NCBI GenBank assembly: GCA_905221085.1
Contig: CAJNBT010000011.1
Span: 1 to 39,967, forward strand
DNA length: 39,967 bases
Source of the DNA: a bacterium
GTDB lineage: Bacteria > Bacillota > Bacilli > Lactobacillales > Streptococcaceae
Reading direction: 5' to 3'
Position numbers and translations under genes: made by a program. Positions 39,943-39,967 of the stretch are shown here, piece by piece (positions within the stretch are counted from its first letter, which is position 1; each line of letters begins with the position of its first letter). The notes under the pieces were generated by a model. The model saw only the letters and a list, made by a program, of their open reading frames with translations. It searched no databases and was not told the origin of the DNA.

Positions 39943-39967
39943 ATGGATGAAATGAATCAAATTATCT
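39943..39967 (+). CDS. Possible start of an unidentified gene, cut by the window edge
   Basis: ATG preceded by TAGGGAGCATA opens a frame reading MDEMNQII before the sequence ends. Eight residues are too few to name a product. The ribosome-binding site and the position after the nusG terminator make it a reasonable but unproven gene start. Confidence 0.35.

Overview
The window is about 40 kb of low-GC Firmicutes chromosome and reads as core genome of a mitis-group Streptococcus, S. pneumoniae or a very close relative. The evidence is a BOX-type repeat, a probable RUP repeat, a ComX box in front of the comG (cgl) pilus operon, an OatA-type O-acetyltransferase with Ser438/Asp568/His571, a PBP2a with Ser410 in its SxxK motif, and a transketolase of the pneumococcal RecP type. 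I see no prophage, CRISPR array, conjugative module or intact insertion sequence. The only clear gene decay is a zinc alcohol dehydrogenase remnant interrupted by a small repeat.

Layout. 1-508: end of a tRNA cluster (Phe, Tyr, Trp, His, Gln, Leu) closed by a terminator. 609-5414: a glutamate-cysteine-ligase-like protein, threonine synthase, a MATE exporter and a HAD phosphatase. 5415-7083: a structured leader, a secreted LysM protein, and a BOX element. 7084-10782: a MarR/DUF1304 operon, pyrrolidone-carboxylate peptidase, a DUF975 membrane protein (minus strand) and tgt. 10883-14003: OatA and NagA. 14145-14810: the alcohol dehydrogenase pseudogene. 14955-19110: DUF1033 and the overlapping comGA-comGG competence pilus operon. 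19143-21984: two SAM methyltransferases and acetate kinase. 22133-24307: rnpA, yidC and khpB/jag. 24358-28374: a hypothetical protein, transketolase, yajC, a low-molecular-weight tyrosine phosphatase and a MORN-repeat protein. 28646-31297: the bifunctional alcohol/aldehyde dehydrogenase adhE behind a long operator-rich leader. 31421-34494: a PlcR/TprA-like HTH regulator followed by a MacB-type ABC exporter. 34674-39885: gap, a pseudouridine synthase (minus strand), pbp2a, rpmG, secE and nusG.

How the genes work together. Fermentation and central carbon genes (ackA, adhE, gap, tkt) carry visible catabolite or redox-type operators. Cell-wall functions (LysM protein, OatA, NagA, PBP2a) are spread through the window. 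ComGA-GG builds the DNA-uptake pilus. RnpA/YidC/KhpB and YajC/SecE/NusG are the usual translation, secretion and transcription housekeeping sets.

The most notable non-coding signal is one promoter/start geometry found at five unrelated genes: an extended -10 (TGn plus hexamer), exactly six bases, then ATG, with no usable Shine-Dalgarno sequence. It predicts leaderless mRNAs. Other signals worth a second look are the GTGAAAT half-site array before adhE, the two-stem leader before the LysM gene, the orphan GCS2-type enzyme, and a peptide-sensor-like regulator with no recognisable peptide gene beside it.
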